A stretch of DNA of 64,000 nucleotides, taken from assembly GCA_907163375.1 (NCBI GenBank), contig CAJQUW010005326.1, forward strand, positions 1-64,000. Reading direction: 5' to 3'. The position numbers and the translations under genes are program-made. The first letter of the stretch is position 1, and the number at the start of each line of letters is the position of its first letter. The stretch comes from Prostheceraeus crozeri (lineage: Eukaryota > Platyhelminthes > Polycladida > Euryleptidae). The notes under the pieces are model-generated. The model was not told the DNA's origin. It saw only the letters and a list, made by a program, of their open reading frames with translations, and did not search any database. Shown piece after piece: positions 41,291 to 55,618 of the stretch.

Positions 41291-44200
41291 TATACTGTAT
41301 GTCTTGGAATGCTAATTATGTTGACATCCCAGTGCCATCCAAGTAACACCACGATAATTAGACCTATGGAAGTTTATTTTACGTAGCAATTTTGGATTTG
41401 GTTCCACTTAGGACTTTGATACCAGTCATTTCTGAACCACGTTTGTTTGAGAACACACAAGCCATTAAGTTTCTATGATAAAGGGAAAATGAAATGTCAA
41501 TTTGATTTTGAAATTTTGATTAAGTACAGCGAAGAACAGAAAGACAAACAAGATAGCATCAGGTAACTGGGGAAACGGTATCTGCGGTCGGCAGATGGTT
41601 AAAAACCTATTCACTTCCGTCTCCATCACGTTAACACGTGTCAAATGCGGCAAACATACAGGGCAGCAAGACGATAAATAAACAAGGAGTTCACAAGTTC
41701 CAAGAGAATCATTTGCATTCCCCTTCGATTTAAGAAATTTTGGTCTCCGTCTGCTTGCCGATCAACTTTTGTGATTTATTCAATCTTCTTCGATCTTGAA
41801 ACGCATCATTCTATGCATGGTCTATGACTCTATAGTTGAATTCAAGCAGAATGATAGTATGAACAAATTGCAAATTACAGCTTCTATTTAGTTCATAAAA
41901 ATGTCACCGTTATTTCGGACTATACTCAATCATAATGAGTTTAAACAAACTGAAGATGCTCAAAGATTTTTCAAAAGAATCGAAAAAGATAAGTGTATAA
42001 AAACATCACAAAATTCAAGTCAACCTCAATCTGAGAAGGTGGCCATCATTGAACAATTGCGTATTCAGAGGAGGCTCACGACGGATGATGTGTGTGGCTT
42101 CTAAGATATTTAGAGTGCAACCATCATTAGCCGAGCCTAAAATGGAAAAGTTATCAATACTGCAGCAACAATTGCATTCAAGACGATGATCATATATGGC
42201 AGGGCTTCTAGCTTGATGTTCCCTTGCTCTAACCCTTAAGTGGCGCATGGTCTAGCCAATGTAAGAAAAGTGCAGATCAACCTCACATTTAAAGCAATAA
42301 ATAACGTCACCTAAAATGGGGTTTAGTGTTCAAGGATTTCAGCTGAAGCAATGTCCCAACTTGTGTGAAACACAAAATTTATACGCAGATCTCTGTCAAT
42401 GTTAAAAAATGTTTTAGACACCTTTTGATACGAAAAGATTCTTTCTATATGAAAGGAATCTTCATACAAAAATTTATTGCGGTCGATTCACATGCATTGC
42501 TCTGCAAACAGTTAGAAGCACTGGTGAATTTTTTCAGCAGTTTGGCTAACATAGCAAATTTACAATCCGCTCATAATATCAATTGATTTCCCGAAGTTTA
42601 GAAAAATAATCTCACTGAACATTAAAATCTATTCCTAGTCCTCGATCCCCTTTTTGACTTCATTTCAAAGAAAAGTCATTAGCCCCATGTGCTGTATCCA
42701 AAGGGTTCCTAGAAACCGGGGCGGAATTTTCAGTCCGGTTTTGTATCCTGGATGGGAACCGGGGCGAATCTTACAGTTCGATGTTGTTCGATGATTTTCG
42801 AGGCCCCTTTCATCTTAAGTTCGTAACCATTTGAATAAAGTTGTACAGAAAATTGTGCTTGAATGAAGTCATATTTGATGAGTCACTGAACTGCGCTAGA
42901 TCAATAGAATACTGATATTTATTGAATCAATACATAGGCTTATTCATTGAGACGAAGCCCCTCAGCCAACAAAAAGCATTGCCAGAAGTGTAAGTAAACC
43001 AAGTCAGTCTACATTTTCCCTATTTATATCAAATCGGCCCAAATTCAGAGCTTGAAAAGTTCTCTTCTTATAAGCCATTGTTTCTCAACCTCTTCTTATC
43101 GCGAACTAAGCGCTCACCCCGAGTGGACTACGTGAACTAAGACTTATTTAAATAAATACGGATCTATCAAACGTAACGGCGTCTATTTAATGGCGCTTTG
43201 ATGTAATTTAGTATTTTGTCTCAAATTCAGTTTCTACAATTGATGTCCGGTAAGTCCTGGCGAGTCAGATGTTACTTGTAATTACGAAACATCTAGAAAA
43301 AATTATTTATGTAGCCTATATAATATTAGTATACAATACAGTCGCACCTCAACTGAGAGAACAATTTCTAATAACGCAGTCTTTGGGCTGCCGTGAAAAA
43401 TCGATAAACACAGTGCGTCACCATAGTGGTGGATTACTGACGCTGACGGAATCGTAATTTGCAGTAAAGTAGCTGTGTCAACGTAGCCTCACGTGAAGGC
43501 ACCTGATCTGCAGATACTTTCTATGCTAATCATATTGAAGAAATAGACTGCTTCTTTGACTCTGAGCAGCGTCATGACATTTAATAACCAAATCAAAGAC
43601 AGTAGAAGATATCTTTGAACCAAATCCGCCATTGATTAAGCCATTTTTACCAAAAGCGATCTTTATTTCACATTCACTTCGCGAACTAAACTGACCTGTC
43701 CGGCGGACTAATTTTAGTACCTTTACCACGGACTTTTTCTGCCTCAAATAACTTCTTCATGCATCTCTCTGTCTCTAATAATAATTAATAGCAGATTGAT
43801 GCGCTCACATAAATAAGCAGATGTTTAATGAATACTCGACCATTCCCACATTAAATCAATTGATGCAAAATTTTGTACCTCCGTTAAATTTACCTTCACG
43901 ATGAAGCGAAAGGTCCTATTCGTAAGTCTTTATTCAGTGAGTCAGCCCATTCAGTTCGATCTTTCCAACACACTCAAGCTTATTGACACAGAGTCAATAA
44001 CTATTTTTGAGTTTTCAGACAACGTCGTCCAATTTGGCCATCAATTCAGTATTTCGCATATCGGTTCATCGGCAGCTCATGTCAACAAAGCGAAGTGTTG
44101 TCTTGGCAACGCCTCCAAAAGGAATTGTAGACCTAAGGTTCTCGGAAAACAACGAGTCCGATTCAATGTAAAAAACGTGCAGTTCAAATCTTTTAAAATG

Positions 44201-47200
44201 TCACAAGATAGACCTCACAAAGAGTTCATTTCATTATTTACAACTTTGACCTCTTAATGTATGCATTACACATAGCAGTACGAGAAAAATAAGCAAACAC
44301 TTTCACGCACAATATTCAGCAAGTTTCAAGCATGAGAAAAGAGGCGGTGCATGAACAGATTACTTGAACCGATAGAATAGGAAATGGGAGGAAAAGAGGA
44401 TGAGAAACAGAATGAGATGGACTGATTCACATCAAATCAGTCGTTCTCTTTTTATTTCTTAAAATCATCTATCAAATACATCGAAATTACATTGTAGGGA
44501 TATCTCAAAACAAGCTCATCCGGCGTTAAAATATAAATTGCACTTGCACTACAATTCATTTATCTTAAGTTTTGACGTCAACTGATTGACTTACTTTTAC
44601 ATGCATTTGCAGTCGTTGACTAAGCCTTTAGCCACACTGAATGTATCCGCCAGCAAACGTATGTCCGCAAGCTATTAATCACTCTGGTTTGCCTTGTCGC
44701 AATGTGCAATACAATCTACAACAATTATGACTTTATATTTGCTGCAAAGCGCTTTGCTCGGAAACGCTTGGAAAAGCTCGCAGTGTAGCTGAGGCCTAAT
44801 GCTTTCTTAGTATCTCTCGGCGGGCAGTGAGTAGGACTGATGCTGAGTAAATAACTTTTTAATCAGAATGCACTTTTTCTTTGGACCATATAGCAAATAT
44901 GCTAGGAATTAAAAATTCATGTGCATAATTTCGTGGAACATTAAATTTAACCGTGAATATTATTTCCAATTGCAAGATAAAGCGTAGCATTTGGCAGTTG
45001 ATAGCTATGAAATAATGCATTTTTAACTTTGATCTAATCAATCGGGCTGTATCTTAGATATTATTTGACCAACAGTATGATTTCAGTTGGTTCTGTTTCA
45101 TCTAATAGCACAAGGTTGTGGTTATGTTTTATCAGAGATAGGGATCTTCGTGAAACCTTAATTGAACTAGGAATTTTATTTACATATGTCAGTATCGGAA
45201 TATCATTTACTGACTTCGAGCTTTCACGCTATTGATCGGGTAACAGCTGCAAAAATGTTTGCCTTCAATGTTTCCTATTAATTCGCTTCGAAACCAAAAT
45301 GCATGCAAACCTGTAGAATGTACAGAACACAGATCACGAAAACGGCTTTCTTCAATATGCCATTGTCAGCTCACATTGATTTCGTAACAATGCATCAGTT
45401 ACAGAAGTTGAAATAATAAAAGTCAATTTCAATAACAATCAATTTCAATAAAAGTCAAATTGATTAACAACATCAATCAATTAATTTTAGCTGATGATTT
45501 TAGCAATTGATTGCCAAATTATTGCAAGTTATCGCAGTTTTAATTGTTAGAGTGATCATTTATATTGTTTATAAAGCTTCTCAATTCAAGTTTATGCACT
45601 ATAGACCTTACAAATCGAATGGGTTATTCATCAAATTTTCGTGAAAGTAGATTCGAATTCTGCGGTGTAGACCTACTGCGCGACACAACTGCACTGGTTT
45701 CATCCTATTCTATATACTTAGCAGGCATGTCAGTAACACCAGCATCACCAACTACCGGTATTGTACAAGTCTTCATGAATTGTTTTTATAACAACGGTAA
45801 ATCAGGACGAACCGCATGATAGATCTCTATCACGTTATGAACTTTCAAAGTCATACTACAGCCGTACAGCGTGACCTCTTTTTAATTCATGTAAATGCAA
45901 ATACATCATAATGAATTTTGTAATAGCATACGTAATTGCATGCATCCATATTCATAAAGGAGAAACGTAGTCCCCTCATCTGTTGCTACATTAATTTAGT
46001 ATTCATTTGTAACGTTTTCTCAAGTTATCTTTTAAAAAAACTGCACAGGAAATAATGTGCATGCACTCCCGTTATTATGAAATACTTCGATGATTAATCG
46101 CAGTAACAAGCACATGTTGCAAGCATACAAATCGAGAGAAATTAGCAGATAATTGTGACCCCGGTCCTTCGTGGCAGCAATTTTCAGTAGCACAAAGTTC
46201 CTCTTGATGATGGCCAACACGCTATACAGGCCTAATATGATGATTAATAAAAAAAAACACTTTCTGATGTGTGAACAATTTGCCAATATTCATTTTTGCT
46301 TCTGATGCAGGGATATGCAGGACAATTCGGGATGATAATCTTCTCTAAACCGTCTGTACAGGCTGTGCACTTAACAATCACTACTACGAAAACGTGATGA
46401 TTCCTGTTCGCGAAGAGTCGCAGTGACCGCAGCACCCACACCGTAACAACAAACAGACAAGCGGAAAACATCGATGCTGCTCATCAACCAAGCACACGTC
46501 ATCTAGAGTTGATATTTACGGACACAGATGGTTTGCATACATTCTCCCTCACCGTGACCTGAATGCCCCTCGGTGTTTGCCTATTTGGGGAACTACGGGC
46601 AGACTGTGAGCGCTCCAAATGTCAGACCAGGCTTTACGTAAATAGCTAAACTGAGTGTGGAATTCTTCAATTCCATGACGGTAAATATGCGATATGTTGA
46701 CACTGTACCTCCACAAATCGTTAACTCGCTAAGGCGAGACATAGAAAGACGAAGAGAACGTCTCATAAAAGAGATGCGAAGGGCTGGCATGAGACATGAA
46801 GCAAACAAGGTCATGTGTGACCGGACTTCATCGTAAAATCGATTGTCAGTTGTCTCGTTCACCCCTTAGCAAGTTTTCCAAGAGTTTAGAAACGGAGTTA
46901 AACTGATCCGGAAAAACAAACACACAGTTGAGGAGAAAGGTGAACTTCTAAAGAGAAAGATCTAAGTATGCTTAGGCTAATGAGATTTCTGTTTAATCGA
47001 TATGATTTTTTGTTGAATTTCTGAGATTATGCAGGCAATTTCAAATCTAAGGCAGTACAGCCTCGTTATTTAAAGGTAGAGTGGAGAAGAGCTGAAGGGG
47101 AGGAGTAATTTGATAACTCTTCCACAAACTTTGTAAATTAGCTTTGTCGTTATCTAAGCTTAAGCATGGCTTAAGCTACCGCAATTTATTACATTCTAAT

Positions 47201-50200
47201 GACTTGGAATAATTTGATTTCATTCAGATGTTAAATAAAATTCAGAAGAAACCACCTGAGTTTGACCAAAAGTGAAATGATTCCATGTTTTTCAACTGAG
47301 GATGCAACTCAATATTTAATTATTCTATTTGTATTGTGCTTGCAAAAAGCAGTATTTATGATTTACTACAGGAGCACTAACTTGTGTTCAAAGTGATATT
47401 TATGAATGCCTGTCGAAATTTCAGTAACTTGCTAATTGCAATTCTCACATTTCATCAAATGTAAAATACATGTAATTATTCAATTTATGTATATTATTAT
47501 TGATGTTCTGTAAAGGCCAACTTCAGTGGTCAAGATCACTTACAATAAATTTAGGAATAATCAGAAGCAAAATTAACAAGTCAGCTCTCATAAACATTTG
47601 TGCTTGATTTACTGAAACATCTGATGCGGAAACTGGTAGGGATTAGTATAATATTATAAAGATGATCACATAATAATTACTTTAATATTAAGTTATCATG
47701 GCTTCTTTTAACAGATTCCTTAATCGTTTAGCCATCTATTAGCGGAATTCTTCAAACAATTTCCGCCAATAAAAAAAAGGTGTGGCAATTTTAATTGCAA
47801 AAATTAACACATCAGTTGCAAGTTTATGTTATCTATGTTAGTCTAAATCCATTCCTATAAATATAACTTGATGAATGCATCGCCATGTAGCAAAAGCAAG
47901 CAACGCATTTTTTGAAGTGGAAATTGAAACAATTTCAAGATGATTTCAGCAAGAATTGAACTATTTCGCAATATTTTGTGCGGACGTGTTCAGGTCAATC
48001 ATTTTCCTACAAGCGAATAACGTTGCAAGAAGAAGGCTTACAAGGCTTGCATTCTGCAACACCCACAAAAATAGTGAATGATTTTTTTTAATTGGTTCAT
48101 AGTAAAACGTGTTCAATTCCAGGCAAGCAAAATGTCATTTTTGTCCCAATTTATCAGTATGATCGTAGGCTATCTCGATAATTGTAATCAAAGCAAAAAT
48201 ATGTAGGTCAGACATAATTAATAAAGTCATGTGTCTTGACTTGTATGTTCTTCTATAACCTAAGCAATTTCTGACATTGAAGAGTAAAACTCTGCCCCCG
48301 CCCTCCATGTAGTAGAAAATAAAAATAATTTCACATGACTTATTCTGCAAATCGAAACACATCATTCATATCGAAAATATTGTCATTTGGATAGCCGGAC
48401 CTCGTTGATGTTGGATCTTCGGATGTGTCAAATATTGCTTATTCTAGCTTAGCTGCTAGCTCCAAAGATCATGACAACGTGACAATGAACAACAAGATGG
48501 AACTTGTTATGTTATTAGAAGCACGAATCGGGTCAGATTACGGTAGGTATAGACGTAAGAGGTATTCATTCTTCCCTGTCAATCGACTATCGGTCGCTGA
48601 GATGAAGACGTATTTCAATCTGCAATAACCCGGTGCTATTGATGAAATCATATGGACTTGAATAGTCCAAGTATAGTGGCCCAGTTCCTAATCATTTGAT
48701 GATAGAGACAGCTGACATTTACAGAGATCGAGAAGGACATCCTACGTGAGTGCAAGATAATAACACCGGATACACCTGCGTGATTTAGAGGCAGATGCGG
48801 CCGCGGGCTGCAACTTAGTATTCTTCAAATTTTTAGAAAACTTTTTTAAAAAAGCGTCAACATGATAACAAAAGAGAAGCAGACAAAATGAAATTCGATA
48901 CGTGTAGACCAAGAGATACTAAATCCTATTAAGATAAATGTAGCCCGTTTTATGTGGCACATATTGTTTCTGCGTATATGGAATTGCAGCCCAGGGTTGT
49001 CTCATTATGTCTATTTAAGCTACCCGTGACGTTAACAACTCATTCAGTTGGTTGAACTTTTTAAAAATCGTCATGAAATGATGACATTTAAAAAGCAGTA
49101 AAAACAATACAAGCAAAAATATCTTGTTTTTTTTGTTTAGATAAATTCAAAAACATGGGCCCTTATTACAACCGCAAGACTTGGATTACAACACTTTTTA
49201 ATTTGAACTCATCATGAAAATGTTGACCTTCGGCTTGACCCTTGCTTGAAGTTGAATTCATCAATCACCTAACGTATATTATCCAGGAAAGAATGCCAGT
49301 CGAGATTTTCTGGCCGGCCTGGTAAGGTTCAGCGACCGGCCAAGGACAACTGGCAGGCCGACATCAATTGGATTTCAAAATGTTTTCTCACAGTTTCTTT
49401 CTCGGCTACCATTATGCGAAATGAAATTTTATTTGCAAAAATGCTGACATATTCAGATCAATCACATTAAATTAGCTTTTGGAGCAGCGTTACTTGTCAT
49501 CAGCAGTCTACGCATATTTTACATTTGCTTTTCGTACATTTTTCCTTCGAAAATTCAACGATGACGCTCACATGTAAGTAAATGAACCTGTTGATAAGCT
49601 TGGCTTTAAATGACATAGCAAATAATTTTGAACAATAAATGCAGACATACAAAATGATCTACATTGGCCTAATCTACTTTTGTAAAAATATTTGTGGTAA
49701 TCTACAGTACTATGGTTGATAACAATGTGAATTAACATGATATCATGAAGATCTGAAATTTATACTCACATTATCTCACGTAAAGGGAATTTTGATATTT
49801 TGTTGTAATGATGCTATAATGCTACAATTACAAAAAATGAAAGCATCCATTGCACAAAGTCGAAAGAAGTCCTGTATATAAGCTCCCCTCATCGATTCAA
49901 CAGACGGAGACGGACAGGTCTTACGCCATTAAAGCCGATGAGAGATTTCCATCTCTGAATTATAAATAACTATGCGCGATTGGTTATTTCGATGTTCCGA
50001 TAGGTAAATTCGGATAATTTGTTTAGAAGAAAAGAAAGATGTGCTCTGCTAAGGAGACATGAGTGAGATTTGAAATAACGGCAACGTACCGGCATGTGTT
50101 AAAGACTCATTGCTGAAAATCATTTGAAATAAGTAAGCAAATGAAAAATTATTTCTTATTAAATTGATAAATCCATAGTTTCCAATTTCATTTTAAGAAG

Positions 50201-52140
50201 TTTTTATCAAGGTGATTTAGGCGCAAACAGTTTACCTTTTATTGCGGATTTGTTCTACTCAACCCGCCCTAGTTCGATTACTCTGAAAATAGTCCAGATT
50301 TCGTCTACCTGAACACGTCTACTTTCAAGTGAGGAGGTCAATGCTGCTTTCTATCCAAACTGCATGCTGTTCATTGACTAGAACTTTCCCTTAATGTGCT
50401 TCAAACAGGATATTCAATTACGCTGCAATGGATCTGCGCCTTCTGTCCTTTCCTGAGTCAAGCAGCGCTCACCAAAACAAGCACCAAGTCGGGACTAGAA
50501 AGATAAGTTATATAGGGTTGGGAAATTATTCAAGTTTGCCATTTCAAGTGAATTGTGTTTGCTTATCGTTCGAGGAACTTCTCGGAGGTCACGTCTGCAA
50601 GAGTGCATCTCAAGCTTGAGCTGTCTTATTTGCACATCCATCAGGGAGAAACTCAGTTGAGTTTCCTGTGTGCCGAACAGGAAAATATCGAGAATTAAAC
50701 TTGTTGACTATTGGAGGACATTTTCTGCTATTCGTCTGACACTTTTCCTAATAGATTAATTCCATCCATTTGCCTTCTTTAACATGTGAACGTTGTGATG
50801 AGTACGAGGCACTCGACTGATTTTCTCTCAGGATATTTCATGCGTACACCACATGTTGGTGATGTTCATGTTGTTATTTCAATGTTTGTTGATACTAAAG
50901 ACACGTTCGAAGCTAATAAACATGGGATGATTCGAAACATTCAAATTTGGCTTACTATGTACATATTTCACTTAAACATTATTTTGCATTACTGTGGAAA
51001 AATCTCCCATTAATGTTTTGTACTAGAAGTACTCTGCATATATCATTACAATTCTCATATTTCATTCCATCAAATCAATGTGTAGTAGGCCCATTTGCCT
51101 TAACTATGCACATCTGAAAATGTCTTTGAATTAAGACGTCAAATCTGAATCATAGAGGCTTTTCAAATAGTGCTGGGTTGTGCTCATTGTCAAAAAATGC
51201 AAAGCGAAAGTAATTTGAATCTGAAATATCTATATCTAATGTCGGAAGCATAAAAAAATTGCCAGTACCTTTAGGTAGCAACTAGTAGGCTCAACATTTA
51301 TCATGGCACTTAGTAAATTTTAAAAGCATTGTGGATTAGGATAAAAACATGGCTTTGTATTAATTTCATACTATCAAACAAGTATTTTTGGTTGAAAATG
51401 TTATTTTGCTTCTGTTTTGTATTAATTTCAAATATTAAAATGCGCCTTAAACTGGATTTACCTGTACAAGTTAGGAAATTTTGGCTCTGAGAAGTGCTTG
51501 GTAGACGCTAGCCTTCACGCGATCAACGAGAGACACGTTGACCTCCTGCATTTTTTAAATGAGACAACCGCACATCCACTAAATTGAATTTTCACATCAG
51601 CAGCATTATCTAATGAACAATAGTAGCCGTGTTGAAATTGTTTGAGAAAAAGGTGTCGACCGTAAGATCGATGCATGTCGCACTCCAACCATTCAAAAAT
51701 TAATACTTGAAGCAAAAATGAGTAGTTTGAGGCACTAAATATATCGCGGTCCTACGATCTTCTTCAGTGAAGATGTCACAAGACTAAGTTGTTTTTGAAA
51801 CCAAGATTTTATTCATGGTTCAGCAGCAGTATACGGTAGTTGTTTTAAAACATTTCCCAAGCATTTTCCCTTAATTAAGCGGTATTTAAAAGCATGCATT
51901 CCAAGTCCATGTTTTTCCATCAGGGTTTTAAAACAGTCGTTTTCTGCATATCTTTAAAGCTTAAACAGGATGAGAACGGGAATTTTCTGTAGCATGTGAC
52001 ATCGCAATGACCTTGACTGAGGACGAATGAACCTAGATGATCAATGCAAGCAACCATTTCTTAAGTTAAGACCTCTGTTGGCTGACGTCTCACGCTCTCT
52101 TTTTTTCACACGCAGCAATAATTGGGATTTGTGATTTGAA
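41291..52140. other. Long stretch with no confidently recognisable gene
   Basis: Mostly AT-rich non-coding DNA. Open frames of 60-118 residues occur on both strands without known motifs (for example 43901-44257). An AATCAATT-rich low-complexity patch lies at 45420-45540. A minus-strand frame at 46244-46471 is discussed as a weak exon candidate. No transposase, RNA gene or long tandem array seen. Confidence 0.4.
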
Positions 52141-52794
52141 ATGGCCGGCAATGAAAGAAGACGAAAGAACTGGAGTGAGACCGAAATTAGCTTGCTATTC
52201 GACGAGATGTATGTTCATTATCCAAAACTTTTCGGCAAGTTCAGTGCATCAGTGACAAAAGAAGAAAAGAATAAATTATGGGATCAAATCGGCAATAATC
52301 TAAATCGAGATGTGGAAGATGTTAAGAGAAAGTTCATATCTTTGAAAAGTGAAAAATTGAAAAATAATTCAAACTATAGAAGAGTCCTGAATCGCACTGG
52401 TGGTGGAACACCTCCACCTCCATTATCTCCCATGACACATTTATTGCTTGACATAATTGGCAATGACAATCCAAAGATTCAAGGTGTCGGCTCCCGTATG
52501 GATTCATCTATAATGGATGGCATCGATAGTGATGATGATGACGAAAATGTCCCTCCAAAACCCAAACGCATGAAACCGAAGAATGAGCTGGAGTCGCTTC
52601 TATTTCGTCAGAGTGAAGAAAGGCACGAAAAAGAACTGATTCTGTTGGATCTGAAGATAGAAAATGCGAAAATGAAGAAAATGTTACAGAGCAAGACAGC
52701 CCGGTTGCCAGTTTGTACCGGAACAACAGAAGAAACGGCGGAGATCGAAGATAATATAATTACGGAGAGTGATTATTCCTATCGCCGATTGTAG
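52141..52794 (+). CDS. Myb/SANT-like DNA-binding protein (Harbinger-type)
   Basis: 217 residues, open from ATG to TAG and looking whole. The N-terminus is a Myb/SANT-like trihelix domain (KNWSETEISLLFDEMYVHYP, then LWDQIGNNLNRDVEDVKRKF). A Pro-rich stretch (TGGGTPPPPLSPM) with LLLDIIGND, an acidic run (DSDDDDEN), a basic KPKRMKPK signal and a C-terminal helix (ELESLLFRQSEERHEKEL) follow. This layout is that of the Myb-like partner of PIF/Harbinger transposases and of host proteins derived from it (NAIF1-like). No transposase lies nearby, so either a stranded Harbinger gene or a domesticated one. Confidence 0.78.
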   Translation: MAGNERRRKNWSETEISLLFDEMYVHYPKLFGKFSASVTKEEKNKLWDQIGNNLNRDVEDVKRKFISLKSEKLKNNSNYRRVLNRTGGGTPPPPLSPMTHLLLDIIGNDNPKIQGVGSRMDSSIMDGIDSDDDDENVPPKPKRMKPKNELESLLFRQSEERHEKELILLDLKIENAKMKKMLQSKTARLPVCTGTTEETAEIEDNIITESDYSYRRL

Positions 52795-53199
52795 TGATAA
52801 TGCTTGTGTGAACGTGGTGATTATACTTGGTATGTTCAGCAGCTTAAACACTCAGGTAAACAATTCATTTTATAGCATTACAATTCTTTGTTAGAAAGGA
52901 TGTTGTTCTTTGTCTTAAAGGGTAGGCCTACATGTAGATAACCTACATGTGGGGACTGTAAAGATGTGAATATACATGTATATGATGGGATTATACATGT
53001 TGCATGGGCTCAACGAAGAATCATGCTTACTATGATTCAATAATATACATATAGTTCTACTATTTACATGTGGTATTAGTAAGCTACTACAATTATAGTT
53101 CTTCACTCTATAGATACAATCATAGTTAATGACAGTTTTCTAATAGCCTATTCAATGTTTATAAAATTATAATCATACATGATAGATTAGTTATGCCTC

Positions 53200-53512
53200 C
53201 ATTGTCGCGTTAAATTGACGGAGATAAGTATTTAGAAGTACCCCTTATTGATATTAAGTTAGAAGAGGAAATAAAATAACATCAATTGATTTTATCTTTA
53301 GTGCAACAGACTTATTCTAACTTAAAATCGTATTATCTTAACTTAGGATTGCTCTAAAGATAAAATCATTTTATCTTAGAATAAAATATGATCGGTATGG
53401 TGCAACGGAGATAAAATGATTTTAAGATAAACTGATATAATATCGTGTTCTGCAACTGAAATTATTCTAACTTAAGATAATAAGATTTTATGCTGTTTGT
53501 GCAACCGGCCCC
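53200..53512. mobile_element. Harbinger-like terminal fragment
   Basis: A TTATCTTA/TAAGATAA-rich region in which GTGCAAC recurs (about 53302, 53399, 53499), ending GTGCAACCGGCCCC at 53499-53512. That end resembles PIF/Harbinger terminal repeats (GGGGCCGGTTGCAC inverted). No matching left end was found, so the element is incomplete or its partner has decayed. Confidence 0.45.
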
Positions 53513-55356
53513 ATGGTTTCCAAATTTGTTTTTAGACATATCTTTCAATGCTAGGTTTAAACTGTTGATGATGTGCAAGGACTTTCAGATAATAAGCAAG
53601 TCATGTTTTTAATTGAGGTCCCAGAAATCGATGGGCATGATAGGCGCCTAAAGTTTTCATTCACAGCCCAGAGCCGATTGCGTGTAAGTGAACTTTGTCT
53701 TTCCACCGCATGGATTGGAACAGCGGCAATTGCAAAGGTTAGAATACTGTCAGAGTTTCTGTCGACCTGGCCAGTTTATGGTTTATCAAACATACACCCA
53801 GCATAGAAAACTTTCGAATAGCATGTTATCAACATTACAAGTGCAGTATGAGGCTGTGGATTCTTTGTTTGGTGACTTGAAAACGATGCAAAATGTTGGA
53901 GAAACAAAGCTAAATTAAAATAGAATGACATCAAGACTAAGAGATTAGATACAGATTTTTTTTAAAAAAAAATATTGAAGAACATGTCACAGATCAAGTT
54001 TTACATTGGCCTATTTACATGTAGGCGTTTTTGATATCGACTCCTTATTTTCAGATCTATTCTCAGTATGTCTCATTAGGCGTGCGCATAATGCCGTCCT
54101 ATGTGTACAAGAAAGAATCGATGTAGCCAACAAGCTAAGTTGGGATACGTCTCAGACTTAACCGATAAACATGAAATGAGATCAAGATGAGATCAAGGAA
54201 AGGTAGAACAAATTTATAGATAGTTGTTACTGCATTGAGAGAGAAAGAGAGAGATGCATATTGAAATGGATAGCAAATGGAAATCAGAAATTTTACATCA
54301 ATTTCACAGAAGCAGGTTAAGAAGTTACTGAATGCACAAAATTCGGGTCATGGTTAATTATTTAAAAGCACACAACTTCGAAAAAAAGAGTTCCGTCGTT
54401 TTGAAATTCTGCAGTATGTACACCGATTTCACCACAAGGTAAATAAGCTAGATGCCCTTTGGAAGTTTCAGTGGACTCAATTTGAGCAAGTAATTTTAGG
54501 AAAACAGTTGAGCCGAGTCAGTCACTCGTGTACAGTCTCTGATTTTGAGGCAACTATTCTGAATAAGCTGAAACTTTGAAGAATCTCTATTCGACAGTCC
54601 AATGAAAGCCGGACAATAGTATGCAATGAGGGAGCGTGTCAGCGCATTATATGTCAAAATGAATTGCTTTGGTGTCGTAGGGCCTGTACGGCGATTCCAT
54701 TAGTCTCAAGATACACATCCGCTGCGCACACTTCCAACATGTCGTCATGAGACTTCAACTTAAAGAACCATTCAAGATAATGCTTTAAAATGCATCATCT
54801 CCTAAAAGTCTGTGTTGCTTATATGCACAGGGCTGTGCGCGGTGCACCGGTGCACGGTTCTCAAACCGGTGCATCGAAATGTGCAAATTTCGATCAAATT
54901 GATTTTTTGCTGTTATAGTTTCAATCATAATTAATTCTAACTATCTGTTATCTTAGTCAATGCACATTGTAAAGAAAAGTATTTTAAGCATACAGTGTCA
55001 TTAATCATTTCTAATTATCATTTGAATTCAGACTTTAAATTTCTTCATCATGAAAATGAAACCTTTTGAAAATCATGGATGTTATATTATAAAATAACCA
55101 AATGCATTTCCAGATGTCAAGAAAAAAGTAAAAAAGGATGAAAATAAAAAAATTCAAGTTCATGATAAATTATTTAGGCCACAAAATCTCAATTCCCGCT
55201 ACCACTGGATTTTGGAATCTCATAGTGAGTGCTGCGTGCCAAGATAGGCTACAGGTAATCCTAGCATTCCGGCGGCCATCGATCTGCCCGAAAGATCTTT
55301 TCGGCATCCGGCAACATTATCACATTACAGAGAGACTGCTTGAAGCATCTCATCAT
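53513..55356. other. No gene recognised; small GC palindrome
   Basis: Two overlapping plus-strand frames (53573-53918) are unrecognised. At 54826-54885 the phrase GGTGCACCGGTGCACGG with a nearby ACCGGTGCATCG is strongly palindromic and could be the end of a decayed transposon. Otherwise AT-rich, no features. Confidence 0.35.
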
Positions 55357-55576
55357 CAGGGGTTATCAAAAATTAATTGCAATTAATTGGGACTGAGCAA
55401 TCAATTAATTTTAATTGCATCTTGGAGCAATCAATTGATTGCAATTATCAGGTGTCACCAATCAATTGATTGGAATTAATCATCGCCATCAATCAACTAA
55501 TTGCAATTATCTTCATGCCGCAATCAATTAATTGCTACCAATTAATTGCAATTCAATTAAATTTTGATAACCCCTG
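55357..55576. mobile_element. 220-bp MITE, hAT-like ends
   Basis: Ends CAGGGGTTATCAAAA and TTTTGATAACCCCTG are inverted repeats. The interior is a chain of CAATTAATTGCAATT variants, itself self-complementary. The 8 bp on each side match only partly (CTCATCAT/CCCTGCAT), so the insertion is old or the duplication has drifted. Confidence 0.75.
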
Positions 55577-55618
55577 CCCTGCATAGTATTTTTTGATAGC
55601 GGTGACATTACTTCCAAT

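Noticed and set aside
46593-46862. 89-residue minus-strand frame, or the 54-codon plus-strand frame at 46676
   Set aside because: Neither has recognisable motifs or clear splice context beyond chance.
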